A stretch of DNA of 64,000 nt. Origin: Candidatus Tokpelaia sp. JSC189 (GTDB lineage Bacteria > Pseudomonadota > Alphaproteobacteria > Rhizobiales > Rhizobiaceae). Each line of letters begins with the position of its first letter. The stretch's first letter is position 1. Under the pieces are notes generated by a model, which saw nothing but the letters and a program-made list of their open reading frames with translations, searched no databases and was not told where the DNA came from. The position numbers were made by a program, and so were the translations under genes. The stretch covers positions 62,001 through 126,000 of the forward strand of contig QENA01000012.1 in assembly GCA_003331045.1 (NCBI GenBank). The letters are read 5' to 3'. Positions 1 through 10,578 of this stretch are shown here, one piece after another.

Positions 1-125
1 TCAACAACCCAGATAGCAATATATTTTCTCTGTTGAATGGTGTTAAGAACGAACTTGAGCGCGTAAACGCTACCGATGTTCTGATTGAAGGGTTTGGTTT
101 ATGGGATGTGGATGCGAATCATTAA
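1..125 (+). CDS. dnaG: 3' end of probable DNA primase
   Basis: Partial gene cut by the window edge. The frame starting at base 3 is open for 40 codons and ends at TAA 123-125; the tail includes the residues LIEGFGLWD. In Rhizobiales dnaG usually lies directly upstream of rpoD on the same strand, and primases of this group tend to end in an 'EGFG' tail. The assignment therefore rests on context plus a short tail, not on a domain. DnaG would make RNA primers at the replication fork. No other gene in this position fits better, but the visible part is too short to be certain. Confidence 0.5.
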   Translation, partial: NNPDSNIFSLLNGVKNELERVNATDVLIEGFGLWDVDANH

Positions 126-373
126 AATGATTCGCTTTTTTATCGCGAATCAGCCACGAGAATCTGATAAATGTTCAAGTGTATTGAATTTAAGCGGGTT
201 GAACCACAGAGGCGGGTGAATATTGGTAAGCTCGGCTTGGACAAAAGCAACCATTCAGTGCATAATGCGATGTTTTATGCGGAAATGGAAGAAGAGCAAG
301 CTGGTTTTGTGCGCTTAAATATAGACGTTTGTCGCTTGTGCAACCCCTATGTAATGTCTGGAGTTTGGACGAT

Positions 374-2386
374 ATGGCTAGCAAGGCTAAGCAAAACAAG
401 GATGCGCAAACAGACCCTGAGGTAAATGTGGACAGTTCTCCCCTTGACCTTTCTGATGATGCTGTCAAGAAAATGATCAAGCTTGCCAAGAAGCGTGGCT
501 ATATCACTATGGATGAGCTCAATGCTGTTTTGCCTTCTGAGCAGGTTACGTCAGAGCAGATTGAAGACACAATGGCGATGCTGTCTGATATAGGCATCAA
601 TGTTGTTGAGGATGATGAACAGGAGGTGGGTTCTGATGCCGATGCGGCGGTGATAGATGGAGGCGATCTGGTCGAGGCAACAGGAACAGCCCTTGCCACC
701 ACAGCCAAGCGTGAGCCGGCGGACCGAACCGATGATCCAGTGCGCATGTATTTGCGCGAGATGGGTGCGGTTGAGCTTTTGTCACGCGAGGGTGAAATTG
801 CCATTGCCAAGCGAATTGAAGCTGGCCGTGAGACGATGATCGCTGGTCTTTGCGAAAGTCCACTGACATTTCAGGCGCTTATCATTTGGCGTGATGAACT
901 CAAGGATTCGCGTATTCTGCTGCGTGAAATCATTGATCTTGAAACTACCTATTCCGGCCCTGAGGCCAAGCAGGCCCCGCTTGTCAAGCGAATTGAGGAA
1001 AAAAAGCCAAAACAAGAACCACTATACCATAATACATGTGATGATGACATTACTAATGTTGGTGGTGAAATTCTTCTTGAGGAAGAAGATGATGATGATG
1101 ATGAGACCAATCTTTCGCTTGCTGTGATGGAAGCGGAGTTGCGTCCTCAGGTTATGGAAACACTTGATTTTATTGCCGATATTTATATCAAGCTGCGCAA
1201 ATTGCAGGATCAGCAGGTTGAAAGCAGTCTTTCTACCTCTGATGAAGGCAGCCTGTCGACAAGCCAGAAACGCCGTTATAAAGAGCTGAAATACCAGCTG
1301 ATCAAGGCTGTTAAATCACTTTCGCTGAATCAGAATCGTATCGAATCCCTTGTGGAGCAGCTTTACGATATCAATAAACGCTTGGTTCAGAATGAAGGCA
1401 AACTGAAACGCCTTGCCGATTCCTATGGTGTGTACCATGAAGAGTTCCTGAAGGAATATCAAGGCAGGGAGCTTGATCCCGATTGGGTCAATTATATTGC
1501 GACTCTGTCGGAGCGTAGATGGCAGCAGTTTTCTGTGAGCGAAACAAAAAACATTCAGTCTCTGCGTGGCGAAATTCAGATTTTGGCACAGGAGACAGGT
1601 ATTTCCATTGGCGAGTTCCGCCGCATTGTCAATCAGGTGCAAAAGGGTGAACGTGAGGCAGCCATCGCCAAGAAGGAAATGGTGGAAGCCAACCTGAGGC
1701 TGGTTATTTCTATTGCTAAAAAATATACCAACCGCGGTCTGCAATTGCTTGATCTCATTCAGGAGGGCAATATCGGCCTGATGAAGGCTGTAGACAAGTT
1801 TGAATATCGTCGCGGTTACAAGTTTTCGACTTATGCAACATGGTGGATCCGGCAAGCGATTACCCGTTCGATTGCCGATCAGGCGCGGACAATCCGCATC
1901 CCAGTCCATATGATTGAAACAATCAATAAGATTGTGCGCACATCGCGTCAGATGCTGCATGAAATCGGGCGTGAGCCGACGCCGGAAGAACTTTCGGAAA
2001 AGCTTGCTATGCCGTTGGAAAAGGTCCGTAAGGTTTTGAAAATTGCTAAGGAGCCGATTTCACTTGAAACCCCGGTAGGGGATGAGGAAGATTCACATCT
2101 TGGCGATTTTATCGAGGATAAGAATGCACTTCTACCGATTGATGCTGCCATTCAGGCGAACCTGCGTGATACGACAACGCGGGTTCTGGCATCGCTCACT
2201 CCGCGTGAGGAGCGCGTTTTGCGTATGCGCTTCGGTATCGGCATGAATACCGATCATACGCTGGAAGAGGTCGGGCAGCAGTTTTCGGTCACACGTGAAC
2301 GTATCCGCCAGATTGAGGCAAAAGCCCTGCGCAAACTCAAGCATCCAAGCCGTTCGCGCAAATTGCGTAGCTTTCTTGATTCATAA
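374..2386 (+). CDS. rpoD: RNA polymerase primary sigma factor RpoD (sigma 70)
   Basis: Housekeeping sigma factor that directs RNA polymerase to -35/-10 promoters. From ATG 374 the product is 670 residues. Region 1.1 covers about residues 15-85, region 1.2 ([11 protein letters not shown]) about 122-132, region 2 about 435-510 with [14 protein letters not shown] and the 2.4 motif [16 protein letters not shown], and the region 4.2 helix-turn-helix ([17 protein letters not shown]) about 638-655. ATG 374 was chosen over the TTG at 329 because GGAG at 360-363 sits 10 bases upstream and because related RpoD proteins begin 'MA-K-K' at this point. The non-conserved region carries an acidic run (EEEDDDDDE, about residue 236) encoded by GAT/GAA repeats. 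It follows the presumed dnaG end, the usual macromolecular-synthesis arrangement. Confidence 0.97.
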   Translation: MASKAKQNKDAQTDPEVNVDSSPLDLSDDAVKKMIKLAKKRGYITMDELNAVLPSEQVTSEQIEDTMAMLSDIGINVVEDDEQEVGSDADAAVIDGGDLVEATGTALATTAKREPADRTDDPVRMYLREMGAVELLSREGEIAIAKRIEAGRETMIAGLCESPLTFQALIIWRDELKDSRILLREIIDLETTYSGPEAKQAPLVKRIEEKKPKQEPLYHNTCDDDITNVGGEILLEEEDDDDDETNLSLAVMEAELRPQVMETLDFIADIYIKLRKLQDQQVESSLSTSDEGSLSTSQKRRYKELKYQLIKAVKSLSLNQNRIESLVEQLYDINKRLVQNEGKLKRLADSYGVYHEEFLKEYQGRELDPDWVNYIATLSERRWQQFSVSETKNIQSLRGEIQILAQETGISIGEFRRIVNQVQKGEREAAIAKKEMVEANLRLVISIAKKYTNRGLQLLDLIQEGNIGLMKAVDKFEYRRGYKFSTYATWWIRQAITRSIADQARTIRIPVHMIETINKIVRTSRQMLHEIGREPTPEELSEKLAMPLEKVRKVLKIAKEPISLETPVGDEEDSHLGDFIEDKNALLPIDAAIQANLRDTTTRVLASLTPREERVLRMRFGIGMNTDHTLEEVGQQFSVTRERIRQIEAKALRKLKHPSRSRKLRSFLDS

Positions 2387-2413
2387 AATAGCCCAAAAAT
2401 GTCTTGCTATTTT
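2385..2413 (+). terminator. Putative rpoD terminator hairpin
   Basis: Perfect 8-bp arms AAAATAGC (2385-2392) and GCTATTTT (2406-2413) overlap the rpoD stop region. The 3' arm ends in TTTT followed by AAC, so the U-tract is short and termination strength is uncertain. Confidence 0.5.
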
Positions 2414-2989
2414 AACAAGCTGTTCGGCTCTGGGCATGCAATTGGAAACCCTGTGATAAGGGATTTACTATCTGTTTCTAGTTCTGCGTCTTCGAGTGCA
2501 GTTCTGAAAGTCCGCATAGCAGCGCTTTTTGTGGGTATATGGCATGAGTTGACCAATATTTAGGTGGATCTCGCTGAACAACAAGGCTGCTGAAGTCATG
2601 CAGCGTTGGCATCGTGCTCATAATGATGCCTTCAAGCCAAGGGTCGTAAACATGATCTGGGTAGTTCGTTGGTCCAAAAAGTATGAGTCGTTATCTAGGC
2701 CATGAGGTCAAATGCTCCTTTCTCCAGAAGATGTCAGTATGTCTGTATATCTGCTATAAGCTAGGATAATGACCGCATAATGCTTGCTCTGACTTTCTGT
2801 GAGGATACCGGTTGAGTTGGGTTTTTTCTTCTACACTGAGATAGCTTTGTCAGGACTGTGACGGAAATTTCTTTTTCGACTGTGGATTCTGATTAATAAT
2901 GGATCTTTTTACCAATAGGTAACTGATATGATATTGGAAAATTAAAACCTTTGCCGCGGAATAATCTATCGCAGATATAAAAGTGGTTT
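2414..2989. other. Gene-free stretch between rpoD and creatininase gene
   Basis: About 575 bases with no long open frame and no recognised RNA. A short open block on the plus strand around 2570-2705 (WISLNNKAAEVMQRWH...) has no start or match I recognise. It may be the residue of a lost gene or chance. Confidence 0.4.
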
Positions 2990-3778
2990 TTACGTTAGGC
3001 AGTTGCTATCAAAGCGCTGGACATCCTCCAGTAGGCGGATAAAGCCCCTTATAGCATGGTTCAGGATTTTTTCGCCGTCGATTGCATTAGCGCGCAGTGC
3101 ATTGCCGGCAGCACCTTTCGGATTCAGGTCCTGCATAAGCCAGCCAAAGGCATGTTTGCCATAGGCGCGTAGATAAGTAAATTCATCTTCGAGTATCAAC
3201 TGCCAGTTCTGGAAATTTTCAGCTTTGCGCATATCTACTCTGTCAGGGGCAATCGCTAGCATTATGGATGTTTCAATAAAACCGGCGTGGATATCAATAG
3301 CCTGTTCTTCCGGTAGCAGCATGCCTTCTGGCAACCCAAAACGCGTCCAGCTGGTTGCTATGGCCAACATATTGAAGCGGGCGCGCAGTTCGGTCGCTAC
3401 AATAGTCATGAGTGGTGAGTTGCCGCCATGTGCATTTAGCATCACAAATTTGCGGATACCTTTTTGATGCTGTTGTGCGCCGATGGCAATCCAACGCTCA
3501 ATTGCCTCCTGCCAAGAAAGGGTTTTTGTTCCTTTCATCCGCATGTGCTCAACCGAGTAGCCAACAGGCTCTGCCTCCAGAAAATAGAAACCAAACCACC
3601 TCGGCAGCTTTTGAGCCACCTGTTCAACAATTGTAGCTGCAATCAGTGTATCAGTTTCAAAAGGCAGATGCGGTCCGTGATATTCATGTGCGCCAAGTGG
3701 TAGGATAGAAACTTGGTTTCTCAAGTGTAATTTGTTCTCTTTATAATTTGCCTCGTTTCCGTCTAAAAATGCAATCAT
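2990..3778 (-). CDS. Creatininase-family metal-dependent amidohydrolase
   Basis: Cytosolic hydrolase of the creatininase/creatinine amidohydrolase family, 262 residues, a usual length. Candidate metal and catalytic residues are visible in three motifs: E32, H34 and D43 in AHEYHGPHLPFETD, H117 in NAHGGN, and D162, H164 and E169 in DIHAGFIETS. Members hydrolyse cyclic amides or formamides (creatinine, riboflavin-pathway or cofactor-precursor substrates), so the substrate cannot be read from sequence. The start at 3778 has no clear Shine-Dalgarno; the frame is closed by a stop nine codons upstream, so the N-terminus cannot be much longer. The gene stands alone, in the same orientation as groEL but separated from it by the groE terminator. 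Confidence 0.85.
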   Translation of the reverse strand: MIAFLDGNEANYKENKLHLRNQVSILPLGAHEYHGPHLPFETDTLIAATIVEQVAQKLPRWFGFYFLEAEPVGYSVEHMRMKGTKTLSWQEAIERWIAIGAQQHQKGIRKFVMLNAHGGNSPLMTIVATELRARFNMLAIATSWTRFGLPEGMLLPEEQAIDIHAGFIETSIMLAIAPDRVDMRKAENFQNWQLILEDEFTYLRAYGKHAFGWLMQDLNPKGAAGNALRANAIDGEKILNHAIRGFIRLLEDVQRFDSNCLT

Positions 3779-4113
3779 ATCAAGATATAATTCATGATAA
3801 AGCTATGAAGATAAGACGATAAATATCAGTTTTTTCTATTTTTTGATAGAAAATACTTTTTAGATCAAAAATACTTAATGATATCATCAAAAAACATTAA
3901 ATCCATTTTTAGTAATTTAAAGTAGTATAAAATAGAGTGACAATGCTTATTGCATCTGAATTCAGATAATGAGAACTCATAAACCTATAAGCGAAAAATA
4001 TTCCAAAAGATATTTTATTAGTGGAATTATTGAATATTATCCAGAAGAGCCAGCAACATAAGCCAAGCTTATGTTGCCTTAGGGGATATTGAATTAAATA
4101 ATAATTTATAACG
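3779..4113. other. AT-rich spacer
   Basis: Very AT-rich sequence upstream of the creatininase gene and downstream of the groEL terminator. It probably holds the creatininase promoter. I see no gene or RNA. Confidence 0.4.
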
Positions 4114-4144
4114 AAAAAGCCGATGCACTCGACACCGGCTTTTT
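4114..4144 (-). terminator. Intrinsic terminator of groES-groEL
   Basis: Arms AAAAAGCCG (4114-4122) and CGGCTTTTT (4136-4144) form a perfect 9-bp stem. Read on the minus strand, the stem ends in a T-run, about 25 bases after the groEL stop codon. Confidence 0.85.
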
Positions 4145-4169
4145 GACTTTCTCTTGTATCAAGGCTGAA

Positions 4170-5810
<1,641 letters not shown>

Positions 5811-5871
5811 TTATTCTCTCCTTGGGAATACCCGGAAACTTGTAAACTCAAATGGATGGGTAATGGCTAGA

Positions 5872-6168
5872 TCAGCCAAGAACACCCATGATATCAGACT
5901 CTTTCATGATCAACAAATCTTCACCGTCAATCTTTACTTCAGTACCTGACCATTTACCGAAAAGGACACGATCACCTTGTTTGACATCCAAAGCAGTGAG
6001 TTTGCCGTTTTCATCACGCGCACCCGGACCAACGGCGACAATTTCGCCTTCCTGTGGTTTCTCTTTGGCAGTATCAGGAATGATGATACCTCCTGCGGTT
6101 TTTTCTTCAGATTCAACCCGACGCACGACAACGCGGTCGTGAAGTGGGCGGAACGAGGTTTTGTCCAT
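5872..6168 (-). CDS. groES: Co-chaperonin GroES (Hsp10)
   Basis: The 98-residue lid of the GroEL chamber. The start [17 protein letters not shown] and the mobile-loop region [16 protein letters not shown] (about 26-41) are typical. It is the first gene of the groES-groEL operon, transcribed from a promoter with a CIRCE operator 61-87 bases upstream of the start codon. Confidence 0.98.
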   Translation of the reverse strand: MDKTSFRPLHDRVVVRRVESEEKTAGGIIIPDTAKEKPQEGEIVAVGPGARDENGKLTALDVKQGDRVLFGKWSGTEVKIDGEDLLIMKESDIMGVLG

Positions 6169-6228
6169 GGTTTGAACCCTTACTTTCTGTTTAATGCTAT
6201 TTAAGTTCTCTATTGTTACCCTTAGCTG

Positions 6229-6255
6229 TTAGCACTCTATGAGAGTGAGTGCTAA
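6229..6255 (-). promoter_or_regulatory. CIRCE operator (HrcA binding site)
   Basis: Perfect inverted repeat TTAGCACTC-N9-GAGTGCTAA, the consensus CIRCE element. It lies just downstream of the predicted -10 box and upstream of groES. The matching repressor gene hrcA is present at 42275-43345 in this window. Confidence 0.97.
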
Positions 6256-6266
6256 CTCACCTCAGA

Positions 6267-6295
6267 TAGATAGAAACAGTTCTTCTTTTTGTCAA
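6267..6295 (-). promoter_or_regulatory. Sigma70-type promoter of groES-groEL
   Basis: Read on the minus strand: TTGACA (6295-6290), a 17-base spacer, then TATCTA (6272-6267). The -35 is a consensus match and the spacing is optimal. CIRCE begins 11 bases downstream of the -10, where HrcA would block initiation. Confidence 0.8.
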
Positions 6296-6696
6296 GCATA
6301 GTATAAAAAATATTTTGAAAAATAATGTCTTTAAATTTTAAGTGACGAGTACTTGAAAAGCTATTTTGGCTTTAATATCCAATTGATTGAGGATTATATT
6401 GTTATCAATATGTTAAACCTATTTGAAATGTCATTCCTAATGTTATCATAATGCAGAATATGAAGAGTAGGCAGCTCAGAAGACCGAAAATTGGTTTGTG
6501 ATGCCAAAACGGCACGTAGGTGATGTTTAAACGGTCGCCGACTGTTACGAAGGTTGGTATATACAGAGGTTATGATAATTGATCAGATGCAGTTTTGGAG
6601 TTTGTGAAAAGGTATAAAAATACTGTATTCGGGCAATGTCACCTAGAAATTATGAAGCCGATATTCAGAGAAATCATAAGGCGAAAGCAAGTTTTA
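6296..6696. other. Spacer between nfu and the groES promoter
   Basis: About 400 AT-rich bases with no supported gene or RNA. It is the 3' flank of nfu; I see no clear terminator. Confidence 0.35.
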
Positions 6697-7260
6697 TTAC
6701 GGCATTGCTTGAACACTCTGAACCTCAGGGATAAAATGGCGTAAAAGGTTTTCAATGCCATATTTGAGTGTTGCCGTTGAAGATGGGCAACCGGCACAAG
6801 CTCCCCGCATGTTAAGGTAAACAATCCCCTGTTCGAAACCGCGAAATGTAATCTCACCACCATCTTGTGCGACAGCAGGCCGTATTCGTGCCTCGATTAA
6901 CTCCTTGATGGTGCTAACGATTTCATTATGAGCAGGATCAAAGAATTCCTCCTCTCCTCCGTCCTGTAATGTTTGTGTCACTATAACAGGGGCATTTGAT
7001 ACCATGTGTTCCATGATGACACCAAGAATGATAGGTTTCAAATGTTCCCATTTGCTTCCATTCTTGCTGACAGTGATAAAATCATAGCCAAAGAAAACAC
7101 CGGAAATATTGGGAATGGAAAATAGTTTGGCCGCTAAAGGTGAATGTTCTGCTGCGCTTTCCGCATCCCGGAAATCTGCAACCCCATTAGCAAGAACGAC
7201 ACGGCCCGGCAAAAACTTGAGCGTTTCTGGATTAGGGGTGATTTCTGTCTGAATAAACAT
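6697..7260 (-). CDS. NifU-like Fe-S scaffold/carrier protein (NfuA type)
   Basis: 187-residue protein with an N-terminal Nfu domain (MFIQTEITPNPETLKFLPG) and a C-terminal NifU domain holding CAGC (C155 and C158), the [4Fe-4S] cluster ligands. It transfers Fe-S clusters to apoproteins in the cytosol. The start at 7260 was chosen because MFIQTEITPNP is the family N-terminus and AGAGGAA lies just upstream; a longer frame to 7323 adds 21 unrelated residues. In related genomes nfu follows trpS and a uspA gene, and here a uspA fossil lies in exactly that gap. Confidence 0.93.
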   Translation of the reverse strand: MFIQTEITPNPETLKFLPGRVVLANGVADFRDAESAAEHSPLAAKLFSIPNISGVFFGYDFITVSKNGSKWEHLKPIILGVIMEHMVSNAPVIVTQTLQDGGEEEFFDPAHNEIVSTIKELIEARIRPAVAQDGGEITFRGFEQGIVYLNMRGACAGCPSSTATLKYGIENLLRHFIPEVQSVQAMP

Positions 7261-7415
7261 AAGTCGGTTCCTCTTCTTTTTAGGCTGCTGTGTGTATTTA
7301 AAGCGGCAGGTACTGAAGTGCAAAGGGATTTTATATTAATTTAAAGGCAATAAAACAAAAAATTAAAATCAGAGTTACTTTCTGTTTGCAGTGGAAATTA
7401 AGGATACATCAATAT

Positions 7416-7700
7416 TCACTTTGCGCTCAAACTGATGCGAACAACTGTTACAGGTATAGGAAACTCGGTATTGTACTTAGCTGTTCTCGGCTGAAACTGA
7501 TGGCCAGAACCAGAATCGCAATGTCCTGATCTTCTTCTATAAGTTTGGTGATTTCTTCAAATTGGCTTTTTTCCTTGAATAATCTGCCGCGCTTCAACAG
7601 CAACACCTACCAGAACAACTTCTACCCATCAGCATTTATAAACCACAAGAAACTTGCAGCGATGACTGACTTACTAGCTAAGTTCTCTACGGTAACATGC
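7416..7700 (-). pseudogene. Universal stress protein (UspA family) fossil
   Basis: Two separate frames carry recognisable UspA tail pieces: EITKLIEEDQDIAILVLA (7502-7555) and FPIPVTVV (about 7441-7464), the latter running to a stop at 7416. In intact Rhizobiales homologues the two blocks are joined by about 20 residues (LIEEDKDIAILVLGA ... FPIPITVV); here only about 38 bases separate them, in another frame. Upstream, weak similarity continues to about 7700. The position between trpS and nfu is where relatives carry an intact universal stress gene. The homology is from memory of the family, so the upstream boundary is approximate. Confidence 0.75.
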
Positions 7701-7768
7701 TAGTTAATCTGCCATCGTTTCGTTCCGGTTGTAAGCCTTAAACAGAAGGTCTTTGTCTGAAATTGAAG

Positions 7769-8836
7769 TCAATCTTGAAGAAGACCGACAATATCACGGA
7801 TATGCTTCATATTTTTTTCGGCAATAACGGAAGCTCGTCTGCTGCCATCCTTTAAAACACTGTCAATATAGGCAGGATCATTTTTAAGATGCCGTAGTTC
7901 AGAGCTGACACAAGAAAGTTTTTCAACAAGAATATCAATCAGTGCTAGTTTGAAATCCGAGAATTGTTTGACTCTGAATTCAGCAAGCACAGACTCTTTA
8001 TCTCTATCGTCAAGAGCTGCATAAATACCTGCAAGATTATCGGCTTCAGGCTTGTTTTTCAACTCTTCCATCGTTTCCGGAAAAGGTCCGGAGTCGGTTT
8101 TTGCTTTGCGGATTTTTCTTGCAATATCATCCGGTGTATCATCAAGATTAATTCGGGAAAGATCGGACGGGTCAGATTTTGACATTTTTTTTGTCCCATC
8201 ACGCAGTGACATGATCCGCATGGATGTCTCACTGATCAATGGTTCTGCTATGGGAAAAAAACCGCAAATAATCTCATCCCCTGCTTTCAGATTAATACCG
8301 ATGCCAAGTGATTCAATACGATGGGAATAATCGCTGTTAAATTTCTGGGCAATATCGCGTGTTAATTCAAGATGCTGCCTCTGGTCTTCGCCGACAGGAA
8401 CATGCGTTGCTCGGTAAACAAGTATATCTGCGGCCATCAGGCTGGGGTAGGCAAAGAGCCCGAGTGAGGCCTTTTCACGATCTCTGCCTACCTTGTCCTT
8501 GAACTGGGTCATGCGGTTCATCCAGCCGATACGGGCAATGCAATTAAAAATCCATGCAAGTTCAGCATGTTGATAAACGCGCGATTGATTGAAAACGATA
8601 TGTTTTTTGGGATCAATTCCTGAAGCAAGAAAGGCCGCGACCACTTCACGGGTATGCTGTATTAGCTTTTCCGGTGCAGGATTAGTTGTCAGGGCATGCA
8701 TATCCACCACGCAATAGATGCAGTTATAGCTATTTTGCAGTTCAACCCAGCGCTTGATGGCACCAAGATAGTTTCCAAGCTGCAGATTTCCGGTTGGCTG
8801 CACGCCAGAGAAAACAAGGGGTTCGAAGCTGCTCAT
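7769..8836 (-). CDS. trpS: Tryptophan--tRNA ligase
   Basis: Class I aminoacyl-tRNA synthetase charging tRNA-Trp, 355 residues. The HIGH-type signature is [10 protein letters not shown] (about residues 16-25) after SGVQPTG, and the KMSKS loop is [10 protein letters not shown] near residue 215. Length and both motifs are normal for the bacterial enzyme. It lies between the uspA fossil and murJ, the conserved Rhizobiales order. Confidence 0.97.
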   Translation of the reverse strand: MSSFEPLVFSGVQPTGNLQLGNYLGAIKRWVELQNSYNCIYCVVDMHALTTNPAPEKLIQHTREVVAAFLASGIDPKKHIVFNQSRVYQHAELAWIFNCIARIGWMNRMTQFKDKVGRDREKASLGLFAYPSLMAADILVYRATHVPVGEDQRQHLELTRDIAQKFNSDYSHRIESLGIGINLKAGDEIICGFFPIAEPLISETSMRIMSLRDGTKKMSKSDPSDLSRINLDDTPDDIARKIRKAKTDSGPFPETMEELKNKPEADNLAGIYAALDDRDKESVLAEFRVKQFSDFKLALIDILVEKLSCVSSELRHLKNDPAYIDSVLKDGSRRASVIAEKNMKHIRDIVGLLQD

Positions 8837-8926
8837 GAAATGGTGTCCTGTTGTTTTTTCTTAGATTATATTCTGATTCTGGCAGAGCTTGTATTTGAGA
8901 TCAAGCTATTTCAAAAAATGCAATGG

Positions 8927-10498
8927 TTATTTGATTTTTTCTTCTTTGCTGACAAGATTTTTTCTTATCATGGAAAGGGGAGCACCTCCGCTCAGGAATA
9001 CCATGCCGAAATAGACCGCCATGGCACCAAGCATTAGGGCAACTGTGGTAAAAAACCGCATGGTCAGCGGAGCTGCTGATGAAAGCGGCCAAGCAAGATG
9101 GCTGATGGCAGATGAAAGAACCAATACCATGACAGCAGAACTTATCAGAAATATTGGAATGCGTTTTAAAAGTGTGCGGTCACTACTCCAGTGACCACGC
9201 CTAGCAAGCATGAGAAACAACAGTATGGCATTGACCCAGCCGGCTGTGATTTCAGCAATGGCAATACCTTTGGCTGATAGGAAGGGGAAAAGCATGGTAG
9301 CTAACGACACATTGACAGCCGCAGAAATGCCGGCAAAAATCATTGGTGTTCTAGTGTCCTCTCTAGCAAAGAAACTTGGAATAAAGGCTTTGATCAACAC
9401 AAAAGCAGGAAGGCCCAAGCCATAAACGGCAAGGATGCTGGATACAACTGCGGTCGCATGGACATCAAATTGTCCATGCTCGAACAAAAGCCGCACAATA
9501 GGTTCTGATATGACCAGAAATGCGGCCGCTGAAGGCAGAGACAGGAATAAGGTGAGTTCCACTGAACGATTTTGTAGGGCATGGGCTTTTTTTAGTTTTC
9601 CACCGCGCAAGGCGCATGAAAGCTCCGGTAGAAGAACTGTTGCAACAGCAATGCCAATAACACCAAGCGGCAATTGGTAAAACCGGTCCGCATAAACAAG
9701 AGACGAAACAGCTCCCGCATCAGTGGATGCGATACTGATGTTGATCAGAAGGTTGATTTGCGTAATGCCACCGGTTATTGCCGCTGGTAGCGCCAAAACA
9801 AGTAGGTGGCGGATATTGGAAGTAAAATGCGGCATTCTCAGACCGATTTTCATGCCCGCATTACGTACTGCGATCCAGACAATTAGCAGCTGGATTACGC
9901 CTGCCGCCATAACGCCCCATGAAAGAGCAAGGCCGATGTTCGATGCATCAAGCTTGGCAAACCATGCCCAGATTAGGACTCCGATGAGAATAATATTGAG
10001 AAAAATCGGTGCAATGGCCACAGGAAAATAGCGATGCAGAGAATTGAGCATGCTCCCCATCATTGCCGCCAGTGACATGCATGTCAGATAAGGAAACATG
10101 ATAGCCGCCAGTCGGCCTGTCATCTCAAATTTACCGGCATCCGCAGTAAAGCCGGGCGCGATGACATAAGTCATCAGAAAAGGCATGGAAAGTTCTATGA
10201 TAATGGTCATCACCAGCAGTATTGAAAAGAGCACGCCAAAAACCTCTTCAGAAAACTTCTGTGCTGTCTCTGCGCCTTTTTCAATCTCTTTGGTAAACAG
10301 TGGCACAAAAGCTGAATTGAAAGCTCCTTCGGCAAAAAGCCTGCGAAATGTATTGGGAAAGCGGAATGCCGCATTAAACGCATCGGCAACCGGACCGGTA
10401 CCAAGAGCTATTGCCATTAGCATTTCACGGATAAACCCGAATATCCGGCTCACCATGGTGCCCGAAGCAACTATTACAAATTTTTTTACTAGGCTCAT
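8927..10498 (-). CDS. murJ: Lipid II flippase MurJ
   Basis: Inner-membrane flippase of the MOP superfamily that moves lipid II to the periplasmic side for peptidoglycan synthesis. The 523-residue product is hydrophobic throughout, consistent with 14 membrane helices. It carries the family start (KKFVIVASGTMVSRIFGFIRE) with the conserved SRxFGxxRE motif and FRRLFAEGAFNSAFVP near residue 51. Order glnD-murJ-trpS on one strand is the normal Rhizobiales arrangement. It lies 80 bases downstream of glnD. Confidence 0.96.
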   Translation of the reverse strand: MSLVKKFVIVASGTMVSRIFGFIREMLMAIALGTGPVADAFNAAFRFPNTFRRLFAEGAFNSAFVPLFTKEIEKGAETAQKFSEEVFGVLFSILLVMTIIIELSMPFLMTYVIAPGFTADAGKFEMTGRLAAIMFPYLTCMSLAAMMGSMLNSLHRYFPVAIAPIFLNIILIGVLIWAWFAKLDASNIGLALSWGVMAAGVIQLLIVWIAVRNAGMKIGLRMPHFTSNIRHLLVLALPAAITGGITQINLLINISIASTDAGAVSSLVYADRFYQLPLGVIGIAVATVLLPELSCALRGGKLKKAHALQNRSVELTLFLSLPSAAAFLVISEPIVRLLFEHGQFDVHATAVVSSILAVYGLGLPAFVLIKAFIPSFFAREDTRTPMIFAGISAAVNVSLATMLFPFLSAKGIAIAEITAGWVNAILLFLMLARRGHWSSDRTLLKRIPIFLISSAVMVLVLSSAISHLAWPLSSAAPLTMRFFTTVALMLGAMAVYFGMVFLSGGAPLSMIRKNLVSKEEKIK

Positions 10499-10578
10499 TG
10501 TTTTAAATCATTTTCTGAATCAGAACCCAACAGGGGCATGACATATATCGAGCCTGTATCCGAAAAGTCATACGTTTT

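Noticed and set aside
329-373. Upstream TTG start for rpoD adding 15 residues
   Set aside because: The extra residues are unlike RpoD N-termini and the ATG at 374 has a well-placed GGAG.
1075-1112. GAT/GAA repeat in rpoD as a possible phase-variable tract
   Set aside because: It is a trinucleotide-based acidic run in the known variable region of RpoD; slippage by whole codons would not switch the gene.
1316-1960. 214-codon minus-strand frame
   Set aside because: Lies wholly antisense to conserved rpoD; codon-shadow frame with no family features.
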